DNA of 64,000 nucleotides from CAZDKK01 sp964603725 (GTDB lineage Bacteria; Eisenbacteria; RBG-16-71-46; CAIMUX01; WJJG01): the NCBI GenBank assembly GCA_964603725.1, contig CAZRWW010000002.1:84550-148549 (forward strand). Reading direction: 5' to 3'. Of this stretch, positions 36,527 to 44,797 are shown piece by piece; position 1 is the stretch's first letter; every line of letters begins with the position of its first letter. The notes beneath the pieces are model-generated. The model had not been told where the DNA came from and did not search any database. It saw nothing but the letters and a program-made list of their open reading frames with translations. The translations under genes and the position numbers were made by a program.

Positions 36527-36611
36527 CAGACCGCGGGCCCACCCAGCCTGGGAGCCCGCTCAGCCTGGGAGCCCGCTCAGCCCGCGGGCCCGCTCAGCCC
36601 GCGGGCCCGGT
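36527..36611. repeat. 17-bp tandem repeat with internal dyad symmetry, five copies
   Basis: Units at 36527, 36544, 36561, 36578 and 36595, two of CAGCCTGGGAGCCCGCT and three of the form CAGCCCGCGGGCCCGCT or close to it. The core CCCGCGGG is self-complementary, so each unit can fold. The array fills the space between the convergent msbA-like and accA genes and its last base touches the accA stop. A bidirectional terminator role is possible but not shown. Confidence 0.92.
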
Positions 36612-37570
36612 CACTCCTCCAGCACCGCGCCCAGCGCGAGGAAGCGATCCTGGCGCCGCCGCAGCAGCTCCTCGGGGGAATGGGCGCCCAGGGCCACCAG
36701 CGCCCCGCGGATCGTCTCGGCGATTGTGTCGGCCGTCGCGCGCACATTGCGGTGCGCCCCGCCGGGCGGCTCGGGCAGCACGGCGTCGATCACGCCCAGC
36801 TCGAGCAACTCGGGCGCGGTGAACTTCAGGGCGCGCGCCGCCTCCTCCGCCTTCTCGCGCGTCTTCCAGAGAATCGAGGCGCAGCCCTCCGGCGAGATCA
36901 CCGAATAGAAGGAGTACTCGAGCAGATAAACTCTGTCGCCCACGGCGACGGCCAGGGCCCCGCCGCTGCCGCCCTCGCCGGTCACGAACACCACGATGGG
37001 CACCCGCAGCACCGACATCTCGCGGATCGCCACCGCGATGGCCTCGGCCTGGCCCCTCTCCTCGGCGCCGATGCCCGGATAGGCGCCGGGCGTATCGACA
37101 AGGGTGATGATCGGATTGCCCAGCTTCTCCGCCAGCCGCATGACGCGCAGCGCCTTGCGGTAGCCCTCCGGGTGGGGCATGCCGAAGTTGCGTCGCAAGT
37201 TCTCCTTGGTGTTGCGCCCCTTCTGGTGTCCGACCACCGCCACGGGACGGCCCTCGAAGCGCCCCAGGCCGGCCACGATGGCCGCGTCGTCGGCAAAGGC
37301 GCGATCGCCGTGCAGCTCCGTGAAGTCGGTGAAGATGTGCGGAATGTAGTCGAGGGTGTAGGGCCGGCGCGGATGGCGCGCGAGCTGCACGCGCTGCCAC
37401 GGCGTGAGCCCCGCGAAGATGCGCTCGCGCAGCCGCGTGACCTTGCGCTCCAGGTCATGCAGCTCGGCGTCGACCGCCGCGCCCTGCGTGGCCCCCAGCG
37501 AGCGCAGATCCGCGATGCGCTGCTCGAGCTCGATCAGCGGCTGCTCGAATTCAAGCCATCCGCCCTGCAT
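36611..37570 (-). CDS. accA: Acetyl-CoA carboxylase carboxyltransferase, alpha subunit
   Basis: 319 residues, the normal AccA length. Signatures: LEFEQPLIELEQRIADLR at the N-terminus, WQRVQLARHPRRPYTLDYI, FTELHGDRAFADD, KGRNTKENLRRNFGMPHPEG, TLVDTPGAYPGIGAEERGQA and the oxyanion-type GEGGSGGALA with LLEYSFYSVISPEGCASILW. AccA and AccD together transfer CO2 from carboxybiotin to acetyl-CoA, the first step in fatty acid synthesis. accD is not in the window. The ATG at 37570 has GAGGAG upstream; two in-frame GTGs lie just before it. The M23 peptidase gene ends 10 bases upstream. Confidence 0.98.
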   Translation of the reverse strand: MQGGWLEFEQPLIELEQRIADLRSLGATQGAAVDAELHDLERKVTRLRERIFAGLTPWQRVQLARHPRRPYTLDYIPHIFTDFTELHGDRAFADDAAIVAGLGRFEGRPVAVVGHQKGRNTKENLRRNFGMPHPEGYRKALRVMRLAEKLGNPIITLVDTPGAYPGIGAEERGQAEAIAVAIREMSVLRVPIVVFVTGEGGSGGALAVAVGDRVYLLEYSFYSVISPEGCASILWKTREKAEEAARALKFTAPELLELGVIDAVLPEPPGGAHRNVRATADTIAETIRGALVALGAHSPEELLRRRQDRFLALGAVLEE

Positions 37571-37579
37571 CACCACTCC

Positions 37580-40099
37580 TCACCGCTTCTTGGCGGGCGG
37601 CCGCGCGCCGCCGATGCGAAACTCGAAGTCGCGGCTGGCGACGTTGCCCGCGCGATCGGCGACCCGCGCTTCCCACCGGTGCGTGCCCGGCGCCAATCCG
37701 GGCGGGACGGCCGCGCTCAGGGTCCCCGCATCGATATCCCACTCGGCCAGCAGCATCCGGCCGTCCATGAAGATGTCGGCGTCCCGCGGATCGAAGCCGC
37801 TGCCCAGGTCCGTCAGCCCCACGCGCAGCCGCCCTGGCGAGTGCGCGAGCTGGGCGTCGGGCCGCGGGTCGCCCCACAGCAGCCTCGGGGGCGCGGCGTC
37901 CTCGAGCACTGCCCAGCGGCCGAGCGCGTTGACCGTGCCCCCTAGTGGCCCCGCGCTGTCCACCTGGCTCACCCACCGCCAGGAGTTGCTTTCGGTGAGC
38001 CGATAGACGCCGCAGCGTTCCCGCTGCACGCCCGGACGATCGATCAGGCTCTCGGCGTCGAAGACGATCTCGAGCGGCGCCCCCAGCGGCCACCACTCGG
38101 GCCCCAGACCCACGACCGGCGAAAGCAGGCGCAACCCGCCGTTCTCGTCGCCGCTGCCGCCGCGCTCGGCGCGCGCGGCCAGGTCTTCCCAGCGCGCGTC
38201 ACCCGGCGCCCAGAGATCCGGCACCAGACACAGCGGACCCGGAAACGCGGCGCCAAGGGGCCGGACCGTCAAGGGACCGACGCGCGTCGCCGGCGACGCG
38301 CCCGTCGTGTCGGGGCCCTCCAGCGCCAGAAGGCCGGATGCGGGCAGCGTCAAGACGCGCCGCTCGGCCCCCGCGCGCAGCCGGGCCGTGCGCAGAGGGC
38401 CGCGCACCGGCATCGGTCCGGCGGACTCCAGCCAGTGGGCCCAGGCGCCGCCGGAGGTGAGTCCCCGCGGGATCAGGTCGATCAAGCGGCCCTGTTCATC
38501 TTCCAGCGCGATGCTCGGGAGGCCGGGCAGCGCAGCGGAACACCGCAGCTCGAGCAGGATCCCGCCCTCGGCCGCCTGCATCTGGACCGTGGCGTCCGCG
38601 AGGCCGCCGGGCGAGCCGGCGGTCAGGGGAGCGCCCACCCGCCGGCCGGCCGCATCGAGGATCTCGAGCTCCAGGGGCCCGGACGCCGGCACGTGCGCCG
38701 CGAACCAGCCCTCCCCAAGGGCGAGCCAGCGGGTCTCGCCGCCCGCGCGGGCGGCCTGATCCCGGTCGGGGGCGCCCGCCGGTCGCCACGCGAGTCGCAA
38801 GGGCAAGCGGCCGGCATCCGGCTGCTCGGCCAGGCGCAGCCCCGCGATCCAGCCACCGTGGACGTCGGGCTCGCAACGCCATTCGGCCGGCACGATCGGC
38901 GCAACCGCCTCGATCCGCCAACTCACGCTGTCGCGACGACCGGCCGCGTCCTGCGCCTCCACGCGCACCACATGCGGGCCCGGCGAGAGCAGCGCAGCGT
39001 CGATGCGGCCGTCGCCCAGGCCGGGATCTCCCTCTGCGGCGTCGGGCGGCGCACCGGCGGGCCATCTGTACAGCCGCAAGATCCACCGGCCGCTGCCCTG
39101 ACAGGGGCGCCCATAGACCCGCCGCACGTCGTTGCCGCGCGCGAGATCGACGCGCGCGAAGGTGCGCGCGAAGACGAGCCGGTCGTCGAGCCACAGCCGC
39201 ACGTGCAACGGCGCCAGGCGTGAAGTGTTCTGACCGGTGCGATCGAAGACCCCGACCTCCACGCCCACCGGCCCCCACACCGCGATCGGCTCCGTCACTG
39301 GCAGCAGGCGCTCACCCGCGATCCCCCCATCCACCCAGCCGCGCGCGGCCAGGGCGCGCAGGCGAATCGGCCCGAGCGAGGGCGCGACGTTGTCGTGGGC
39401 CTGGATGCCCAGCAGGAGGGGGTTGAGCTGCTCGTCGCCTTGGCGCAGCTCGAAGTGCAGGTGCGGGGGACCCGCGCCCGTGTCCCCCGAATAGGCCAGC
39501 ACGTCGCCGCGCGCAAAGCGGAACTGCCCCGGCTCCGGGTAGAGCTCGATCTCGAATTCGCCCTGGGCCTCCTGCTCTCGGCGCACGTAGGCCTCGAGCG
39601 CCGGGGCGAAGCGATCCAGGTGTCCGTAGACCGCCTGCAAGCCCACGTCCGTGTCGAGGTACACCGCCCGCCCGTAGCCGGCCGCCTTGGCTCGCACGCG
39701 GACGACCGTGCCGCCCGCCACGGCGTACACCGGGCGGCCGACCTCGCCGCCCGTCGAGAAATCGACGCCCCCGTGCAGATGCCCGGTGCGCGGCTCGCCC
39801 AAGGTGCCGGTGAGCAGGAGCGGAGCGGCAAGGGGGGGAAACCAGGGATAGCCCGCGCCGGGAAGCGCCGGCGATTCAGCGGTGGGCGCGTCCGGCGAGG
39901 GCACCGGATCCGCGGCGGCCGCCGGGCCCGAAGCCAGCGCGATGAGCGCGGCCCCTGGGGGGTCCGCGGCCGGCGTGAGCAGGCCCAGCGCGGCCACCGT
40001 GGCCAGGGTCCGCACGCTCAGCGCGACCGCCGCACGCGGCGCGAGCAAGCTCCGCGCCGCCGTGGTCCGTGCCGCAATCCGCCCGCCGCGTCCCTCCAT
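37580..40099 (-). CDS. Secreted M23-family peptidase (LytM/NlpD-like) with long C-terminal region
   Basis: 839 residues. After a signal peptide (LATVAALGLLTPAADPPGAA...), residues about 70-230 hold a LytM/M23 domain: GHLHGGVDFSTGGEVGRPVY (zinc His and Asp), VYGHLDRF and GAGPPHLHFELRQGDEQLNP (HxH). All zinc ligands are present, so it should be an active peptidoglycan endopeptidase. The remaining 600 residues are Ig-like or carbohydrate-binding-like strands ending with a Bacterial Ig-type module (ARVADRAGNVASRDFEFRIG). It would act on peptidoglycan or substrate proteins in the periplasm or outside. I chose ATG 40099, in front of the signal peptide. accA follows after 10 bases. Confidence 0.85.
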   Translation of the reverse strand: MEGRGGRIAARTTAARSLLAPRAAVALSVRTLATVAALGLLTPAADPPGAALIALASGPAAAADPVPSPDAPTAESPALPGAGYPWFPPLAAPLLLTGTLGEPRTGHLHGGVDFSTGGEVGRPVYAVAGGTVVRVRAKAAGYGRAVYLDTDVGLQAVYGHLDRFAPALEAYVRREQEAQGEFEIELYPEPGQFRFARGDVLAYSGDTGAGPPHLHFELRQGDEQLNPLLLGIQAHDNVAPSLGPIRLRALAARGWVDGGIAGERLLPVTEPIAVWGPVGVEVGVFDRTGQNTSRLAPLHVRLWLDDRLVFARTFARVDLARGNDVRRVYGRPCQGSGRWILRLYRWPAGAPPDAAEGDPGLGDGRIDAALLSPGPHVVRVEAQDAAGRRDSVSWRIEAVAPIVPAEWRCEPDVHGGWIAGLRLAEQPDAGRLPLRLAWRPAGAPDRDQAARAGGETRWLALGEGWFAAHVPASGPLELEILDAAGRRVGAPLTAGSPGGLADATVQMQAAEGGILLELRCSAALPGLPSIALEDEQGRLIDLIPRGLTSGGAWAHWLESAGPMPVRGPLRTARLRAGAERRVLTLPASGLLALEGPDTTGASPATRVGPLTVRPLGAAFPGPLCLVPDLWAPGDARWEDLAARAERGGSGDENGGLRLLSPVVGLGPEWWPLGAPLEIVFDAESLIDRPGVQRERCGVYRLTESNSWRWVSQVDSAGPLGGTVNALGRWAVLEDAAPPRLLWGDPRPDAQLAHSPGRLRVGLTDLGSGFDPRDADIFMDGRMLLAEWDIDAGTLSAAVPPGLAPGTHRWEARVADRAGNVASRDFEFRIGGARPPAKKR

Positions 40100-40463
40100 G
40101 GTCACAGCTTGCCCCGACCACGCCCGACCCGCAAGCACAAGGTGGCTCTGGGGGCTGGTGATCCCGCGCCAGCCCCCGGCTGCCCGGGCCCCCGCTCGCT
40201 TGACACCCCTGGCGGCCACTCCTATTCTCCGCGGGCCGATCGACGGCCCGCGCTCCATGCATCGCTTCGGCCGGTCTCGCCGATGGTCCTGGTGTTCCGG
40301 CCCGGCAAACGGCTCCGGCGCACGGCCACGGCCACGGGTCCGGAACGCGGTCTTGGCATAGGGCCCTGGCACATGGTCCTGGCACACGGTCCTGGCACGC
40401 GGTCTTGTCACAAGGCCCTGGCATAGGGCCCTGGCACATGGTCTTGCCACAGGCAGAGGAAGC
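40100..40463. other. Divergent spacer between the M23 peptidase gene and pyrE
   Basis: 364 bases with no gene. The pyrE-proximal third is a 13-bp tandem array (40342-40445) described separately. The M23-proximal part is plain GC-rich sequence. Both promoters must lie here. Confidence 0.5.
40342..40445. repeat. 13-bp tandem array, eight copies, upstream of pyrE
   Basis: Units at 40342, 40355, 40368, 40381, 40394, 40407, 40420 and 40433 share the form GGCACRHGGTCYT or GGCATAGGGCCCT. The GGCATAGGGCCCT then GGCACATGGTC order occurs twice, 65 bp apart, suggesting duplication of a multi-unit block. The array ends 18 bases before the pyrE start, so it is in the 5' leader or core promoter of pyrE. 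Confidence 0.93.
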
Positions 40464-41102
40464 ATGAAGCCCATCTTCGAGACGGAAACCGAACGCCGGG
40501 GCGCTCGCGCGCGCCTGCGCGATCTCATCCGCGAACATTCGCTCTCATTCGGGACCTTCACCCTGGCCTCGGGCGGGACCAGCCACTTCTACCTCGACCT
40601 GCGCCGGACCACCACGCACCCTGAGGGCGCACACCTGGTGGCCACCCTCCTGCTCGACCGCTTCGCGGAGGACTGGCCCGACGGGATCGGCGGCCCCAGC
40701 ATGGGCGCGGACCCGATCGTGGGGGCGCTCGCGGCGCTGAGCCATCAGTACGGCCGGCCTCTGCCGGGCTTCATGGTGCGCAGCGCCGTCAAGGACCACG
40801 GGACGCAGCGGCGCGTCGAGGGCCACCTGACAGCGGGCAACCGCGTGGTCCTCCTGGACGACGTCATGACCCGCGGCGGGTCGCTCATCCGCGCGGCCGA
40901 GGCGGTGCGCGAGTGCGGCGCCAGGGTGTCCAAGGTCTTCACCATCCTCGACCGGCTGTCCGGAGGAGGCGAAGCACTGGCCCGCGAGGGACTCGCCCAC
41001 GAATCGCTCTTCGTCTTGAGCGACGTGCTCAAGCCCGAGGAACTGCAGGGCCCGGTCCGGGACGATGATCGGCCCCCTGCGCCGGCCCGGACCGACCCAT
41101 GA
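40464..41102 (+). CDS. pyrE: Orotate phosphoribosyltransferase
   Basis: 212 residues. Type I PRTase: TFTLASGGTSHFYLDLRRTT at the start, substrate loop and Lys in VRSAVKDHGTQRRVEG, and the PRPP loop VVLLDDVMTRGGSLIRA. It joins orotate to PRPP to make OMP in pyrimidine synthesis. The ATG has AGAGGAAG upstream. Its TGA overlaps the ATG of the following Nudix gene (ATGA). A proline-rich tail of about 12 residues follows the catalytic domain. Confidence 0.97.
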   Translation: MKPIFETETERRGARARLRDLIREHSLSFGTFTLASGGTSHFYLDLRRTTTHPEGAHLVATLLLDRFAEDWPDGIGGPSMGADPIVGALAALSHQYGRPLPGFMVRSAVKDHGTQRRVEGHLTAGNRVVLLDDVMTRGGSLIRAAEAVRECGARVSKVFTILDRLSGGGEALAREGLAHESLFVLSDVLKPEELQGPVRDDDRPPAPARTDP

Positions 41103-41665
41103 AGGGCCTCGCTTGCCCGGCCTGCGGCGGGCAGCTCGAACGCCTCGCCTGTCCGATCTGCGGCGCCGAGCTGCCTCGCGCGCCTTACCCGCTGCTCACC
41201 GTCGACTGCATCGTTCGCGATGCGGGCGGCGGGGTGCTGCTAGTCCAGCGGCGCTTCCCGCCGCTCGGCTGGGCGCTCCCGGGGGGATTCGTGGAGCTGG
41301 GCGAAACCCTCGAGACGGCGGTGGCGCGGGAAGTCCTTGAAGAAACGGGCATGCGGGTCGAGGACCTCGAGCAGTTTCGAGCTTACTCCGACCCCGCCCG
41401 TGACGCCCGACACCACATCATCACGATGGTCTTCACGGGCCGGGCCGCCGGGGAACCGCTCGGGGCGGACGATGCCGCCGCGGCCGCGTTCTACCCACTC
41501 GATGCGCTGCCCGGGCCGTTGGCGGCCGATCACGGCGCCATCCTGGCCGACTTCCGCGCCGCCCTGGACCGCGCCGCCCTGGACCGCGGCGCCCCGAGCC
41601 GCCGCGACCCGAGCCGCGACAACCCGAGCAGCGGCGACCCGAGCAGCGACGACCGCTCGGTCTAG
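41099..41665 (+). CDS. Nudix hydrolase with N-terminal zinc ribbon
   Basis: 188 residues. The N-terminus has two CPxC knuckles (CPACGGQ and CPICGAE), a zinc ribbon. The complete Nudix box lies at residues 62-85: GGFVELGETLETAVAREV followed by LEETGM. The arrangement resembles ADP-ribose pyrophosphatase/NADH pyrophosphatase-type enzymes, but the substrate cannot be deduced. The tail is a degenerate 5-residue repeat (DPSSGDPSSDD). The start overlaps the pyrE stop, so the genes are coupled. Its TAG stop shares CTAG with the stop of the convergent YigZ gene. Confidence 0.9.
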   Translation: MKGLACPACGGQLERLACPICGAELPRAPYPLLTVDCIVRDAGGGVLLVQRRFPPLGWALPGGFVELGETLETAVAREVLEETGMRVEDLEQFRAYSDPARDARHHIITMVFTGRAAGEPLGADDAAAAAFYPLDALPGPLAADHGAILADFRAALDRAALDRGAPSRRDPSRDNPSSGDPSSDDRSV

Positions 41666-42279
41666 ACGGGGTCGACCCGGGCGCTGCCGCCGGACCGATC
41701 GATGATCTCGCGCGCCAGCGACTCCCAGCGATCCTCCGGCACAGCCAGCACCAGCGTGGTATCGGCCCCAAAGGTCCGGCTCAGGATGGCGATCCCCTCG
41801 CGCGCCGCCGCGCGCTCGAGCCACGGCACATGGGCGAACGGCAGGCGGACCGTGAGCTGGCGAGTGCGCACGATCGGTTCCAGCGCGGCCGCCGCGAGCG
41901 CCTTGCCGGCCGCCTCCCCGTAAGCCCGCACCAGTCCCCCGGCACCCAGCTTGATGCCCCCGAAGTAGCGTATGACGACGACCAGGCCCGCGGCGATCTG
42001 CCGCCCTTCCAGGGCGGCCAGCACGGGACGGCCCGCGGTGCCGCCCGGCTCCCCGTCATCGTCGAAGCGGTGGCTGATCTGCCCGGTCTCGCCGTCCTGG
42101 CAGCGCCAGGCATACACGTGGTGGGTCGCCTTGGGGTGCTGGGCCCGCCAGCGGTCGACGTCGGCCGCGGCTGCCCCCGGGCTCGCGCACGGCAACGCCA
42201 CGCCGATGAAGCGTGATTTGCGGACGAGGATCTCGGCCGTGCCCTCGCCCACCACCCGCAGGAGCTTCGCCGTGCCCAT
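41662..42279 (-). CDS. YigZ/IMPACT-family protein
   Basis: 205 residues, the normal family length. The UPF0029 N-terminal domain is clear: SRFIGVALP, ATHHVYAWRC, SHRFDDDGEPGGTAGRPVLA and VVVIRYFGGIKLGAGGLVRA. The C-terminal ferredoxin-like domain (DUF1949) follows. Family members are related to the eukaryotic IMPACT regulator of translation; the bacterial role is not well defined. It lies convergent to the Nudix gene with a four-base overlap. Confidence 0.93.
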   Translation of the reverse strand: MGTAKLLRVVGEGTAEILVRKSRFIGVALPCASPGAAAADVDRWRAQHPKATHHVYAWRCQDGETGQISHRFDDDGEPGGTAGRPVLAALEGRQIAAGLVVVIRYFGGIKLGAGGLVRAYGEAAGKALAAAALEPIVRTRQLTVRLPFAHVPWLERAAAREGIAILSRTFGADTTLVLAVPEDRWESLAREIIDRSGGSARVDPV

Positions 42280-42306
42280 CGCGCAGCCGCCAAGCGCTGT
42301 TCGCCA

Positions 42307-42879
42307 CTACCGCAGATCGAGGACGATCTTGTCGACCAGGACTTGCTCAAGCTTCCTCAGGGCATCCCGATAGGCCAGCAGCAGCGGCAGCGGTCCGGAC
42401 ACGGTGCCCTTGCCCTTGAAGGCGAACTCGTGCGAGGGAGCGTAGACCTCAACGCCCTTGCTTTGCGGGCAGACGTCTTCCTTCTCCTCGACGTCCGTTC
42501 GCGCGAGCTCCGGCCCGGCCTGAGCGAGCAGCGCGCGCAGCTTGGCCGCCGCCTTGCGCTCGAAGACGGCAAAGGTGTAGTCGAACCGCGCCGTGCGCAC
42601 GGCGCGGTCGCGACGGACCGCCAAGCCGAGCGTCTTCTGCGCCGCCCGCGCCGCCTCGGTGATCACCGGCACGTGCCGATCGATCACCAGCACGTGCGTG
42701 AGGTCCTTGGTGAGCCTGATCTTCTCGAGCACCCGATGGCCGAGGCTGTCGCCGCGGACGTCGTAGTCCTCGGAGCACATGAAGGGCGTCGCCCAGCCCT
42801 TGCCCAGGCGCAGCCCCGTGAGAAAGGCCCTCACGACCGGCAGGGAACCTTCGAAAACCAGCTCGTGGTAGTCTGCCAT
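42307..42879 (-). CDS. Conserved-looking protein of unknown function
   Basis: 190 residues, soluble, no signal peptide, no family I recognise. It has a good coding profile and starts MADYHELVFEGSLPVVRAFL with a predicted alpha/beta pattern (THVLVIDRHVPVI, then RTARFDYTFAVFERKAA). It ends KLEQVLVDKIVLDLR. It contains two cysteines (MCSEDY and EDVCPQ). It lies 27 bases from the YigZ gene and 59 bases downstream of the antiporter gene on the same strand, so all three may be transcribed together. Confidence 0.75.
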   Translation of the reverse strand: MADYHELVFEGSLPVVRAFLTGLRLGKGWATPFMCSEDYDVRGDSLGHRVLEKIRLTKDLTHVLVIDRHVPVITEAARAAQKTLGLAVRRDRAVRTARFDYTFAVFERKAAAKLRALLAQAGPELARTDVEEKEDVCPQSKGVEVYAPSHEFAFKGKGTVSGPLPLLLAYRDALRKLEQVLVDKIVLDLR

Positions 42880-42937
42880 CGCACACCTCCAAGCCTGCGC
42901 CGGCTTCTGTGCCGCCGGGCGACCGGATCCAATCCCG

Positions 42938-44617
42938 TCAGATCAGGAAGACCAGCGTGACGAGCACGAAGATCGGGATCAGGATCGGGATCGAGTACTT
43001 GATCATGTAGCCGAAGAAGCTGGGCATCCGCACGCCCACCTCTTCGGAGATCGAGCGCACCATGAAGTTGGGCGCATTGCCGATGTAGGTGTTCGCGCCC
43101 ATGTAGACGGCGCCCAGGGCCACGGCCTTCAGGTAGATCTCGTACTGGGTGATCAGCTGCGCCACGCCCGCCCGCTCGGGCATGCCGGCGCAGAAGCGGC
43201 CGAGCTCCGAGTTGAAGAAGGTCAGGTAAGTGGGCGCGTTGTCGAGAAAGCTCGACAGGCCGCCCGTGACCCAGAAGTAGTGCCAGGGCTCCCGCACGCC
43301 GCGGATCAGCCCCGCCAGGGCCCCATGCTCGCCGGCCTTCAGGATCGCCAGGGCCGGGATGATGGTCATGAAGATGCCGGCGAACAGGAAGGCCACCTCC
43401 TTGATCGGGAACCAGGTGAACTCGTTGTCCTTGCGCGTCTGGGCCTTGGTCGTGAAATAGGCCAGCAGCGCCATCGAGATCAGGATCAGGTCGCGGACAA
43501 TGTTCTGGATCTCCAGATGGACGCCGAACACATTGACCGCGCCGGCGCGCCACACGCCGCTCAGGATCACGCCGCCGAGCACTCCGGCCAGGTACAGGAA
43601 GTTGTGCGCGCCCTCCACCCGCAGCGGCTCGCTCGCTCCGGCGGCCGCGGCGGGCGCGTCCGGCGCGCCTGCGGACCGCTCGCGCCGGTACAGCAACGTG
43701 TCCCAGATGAAAAAGACCGCCAGCAGGATGCCCGCCGTGAAGGCCATCTCCGGGAAGAGCTTCAGCGTCCAGAAGAAAGGCACGCCGTGCAGGAAGCCCA
43801 GGAACAGCGGCGGGTCGCCCAGCGGCGTGAGCGATCCCCCGATGTTGGACACGAGGAAGATGAAGAAGACCACGATGTGCACCCGCGTCCGGCGCCCCGC
43901 ATTGGCGCGCAGCAGCGGCCGGATGAGCAGCATCGAGGCGCCCGTCGTGCCGATCATCGAGGCGAGCAGCGTGCCGATGAACAGGATGGCCACGTTGACC
44001 TTCGGCGAGCCGACCGGCGTTCCGCGCAGCAGAATCCCCCCCGAGGCGGTGAACAGCGCCGCCAGCAGGATGATGAACGGAATGTAGTCGATCAGGTAGA
44101 TGTGCAGGATCTCGTAGAACGCGTCGCCCTTGTGGGCGATCAGGAAGGGGATCGCGAAGACAAGCGCCCAGAAGGCGGAGATCTTGGGGAAGTGATGGTG
44201 CCAGAAGTGCGGCGCCAGGAGGGGGAAGAGCGCGATGCTGAGCAGGATGCCCACGAACGGGATAACCGTCCACAGCGGCAGGATCTGACCCAGATTCGGG
44301 TGGCCCCCGTGGCCGCCGTGCTCCCCGTGGCCCCCGTGGGCGGCCTCCGAATGGGCGCCGGCGCCTCCTTGCTCCCCGTGGCCCGCGGCGGGCTGCGCGC
44401 CTTGGTCCTCCTGGCCCGCGGCGGACGGTGGCGGGTCGTGTTCAGCCTGAGCGAGGAGCGCTCCCTGACCCGCTGCGTCCACCGTTGCGTCCGCCGCGGC
44501 CACCCCCGCCGCGCAGGCGCCCATCAGCGCGAGCGCCCCGGCGAGCATCAGAATCGGCACCGCCGGGCGAAGGAGCCAGCCCTTCCAATCGTGGGTCCGC
44601 GCGTTGCGCCCCTGCAT
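42938..44617 (-). CDS. Sodium:proton antiporter / ion transporter of the NhaD-CitM superfamily with His-rich periplasmic region
   Basis: 559 residues. A signal-like N-terminus and an Ala/Gln/Glu-rich region lead to a His/Gly cluster (AAHGGHGEHGGHGGHPNLGQ), then about 11 membrane segments. Motifs IGTTGASMLLIRPLLRAN, FFIFLVSNIGGSLTPLGDPP and SSFLDNAPTYLTF mark the ion transporter superfamily that holds NhaD and ArsB. Asn-Asp pairs in FLDNAPTY and the SLTPLGDPPLF hairpin are the expected ion sites. The His cluster should face outside the inner membrane and might bind metal. ATG 44617 has a near-perfect GAGGAGG. Ion specificity cannot be told from sequence alone. Confidence 0.85.
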   Translation of the reverse strand: MQGRNARTHDWKGWLLRPAVPILMLAGALALMGACAAGVAAADATVDAAGQGALLAQAEHDPPPSAAGQEDQGAQPAAGHGEQGGAGAHSEAAHGGHGEHGGHGGHPNLGQILPLWTVIPFVGILLSIALFPLLAPHFWHHHFPKISAFWALVFAIPFLIAHKGDAFYEILHIYLIDYIPFIILLAALFTASGGILLRGTPVGSPKVNVAILFIGTLLASMIGTTGASMLLIRPLLRANAGRRTRVHIVVFFIFLVSNIGGSLTPLGDPPLFLGFLHGVPFFWTLKLFPEMAFTAGILLAVFFIWDTLLYRRERSAGAPDAPAAAAGASEPLRVEGAHNFLYLAGVLGGVILSGVWRAGAVNVFGVHLEIQNIVRDLILISMALLAYFTTKAQTRKDNEFTWFPIKEVAFLFAGIFMTIIPALAILKAGEHGALAGLIRGVREPWHYFWVTGGLSSFLDNAPTYLTFFNSELGRFCAGMPERAGVAQLITQYEIYLKAVALGAVYMGANTYIGNAPNFMVRSISEEVGVRMPSFFGYMIKYSIPILIPIFVLVTLVFLI

Positions 44618-44797
44618 CGAGACCTCCTCGCGAGCTTGCCCGCCAAGCGTCCCCGGCGCCGCCGGAGACCGCTCTCGATCCTCGGACTGAGGCATGAAAG
44701 CCGGGAACCGATTGACTCGCAAGCCTAAAAGGTGCTCAAGAATCGTCCGGCAACCGCCCCGAGCGCCCACCCCGACCCCACGGGACCGACCCCGCCG

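Noticed and set aside
40342..40445. CRISPR array (also considered for 1425-1534 and 62965-63092)
   Set aside because: Units follow each other without variable spacers, are too short or lie in genes, and no cas gene is present.
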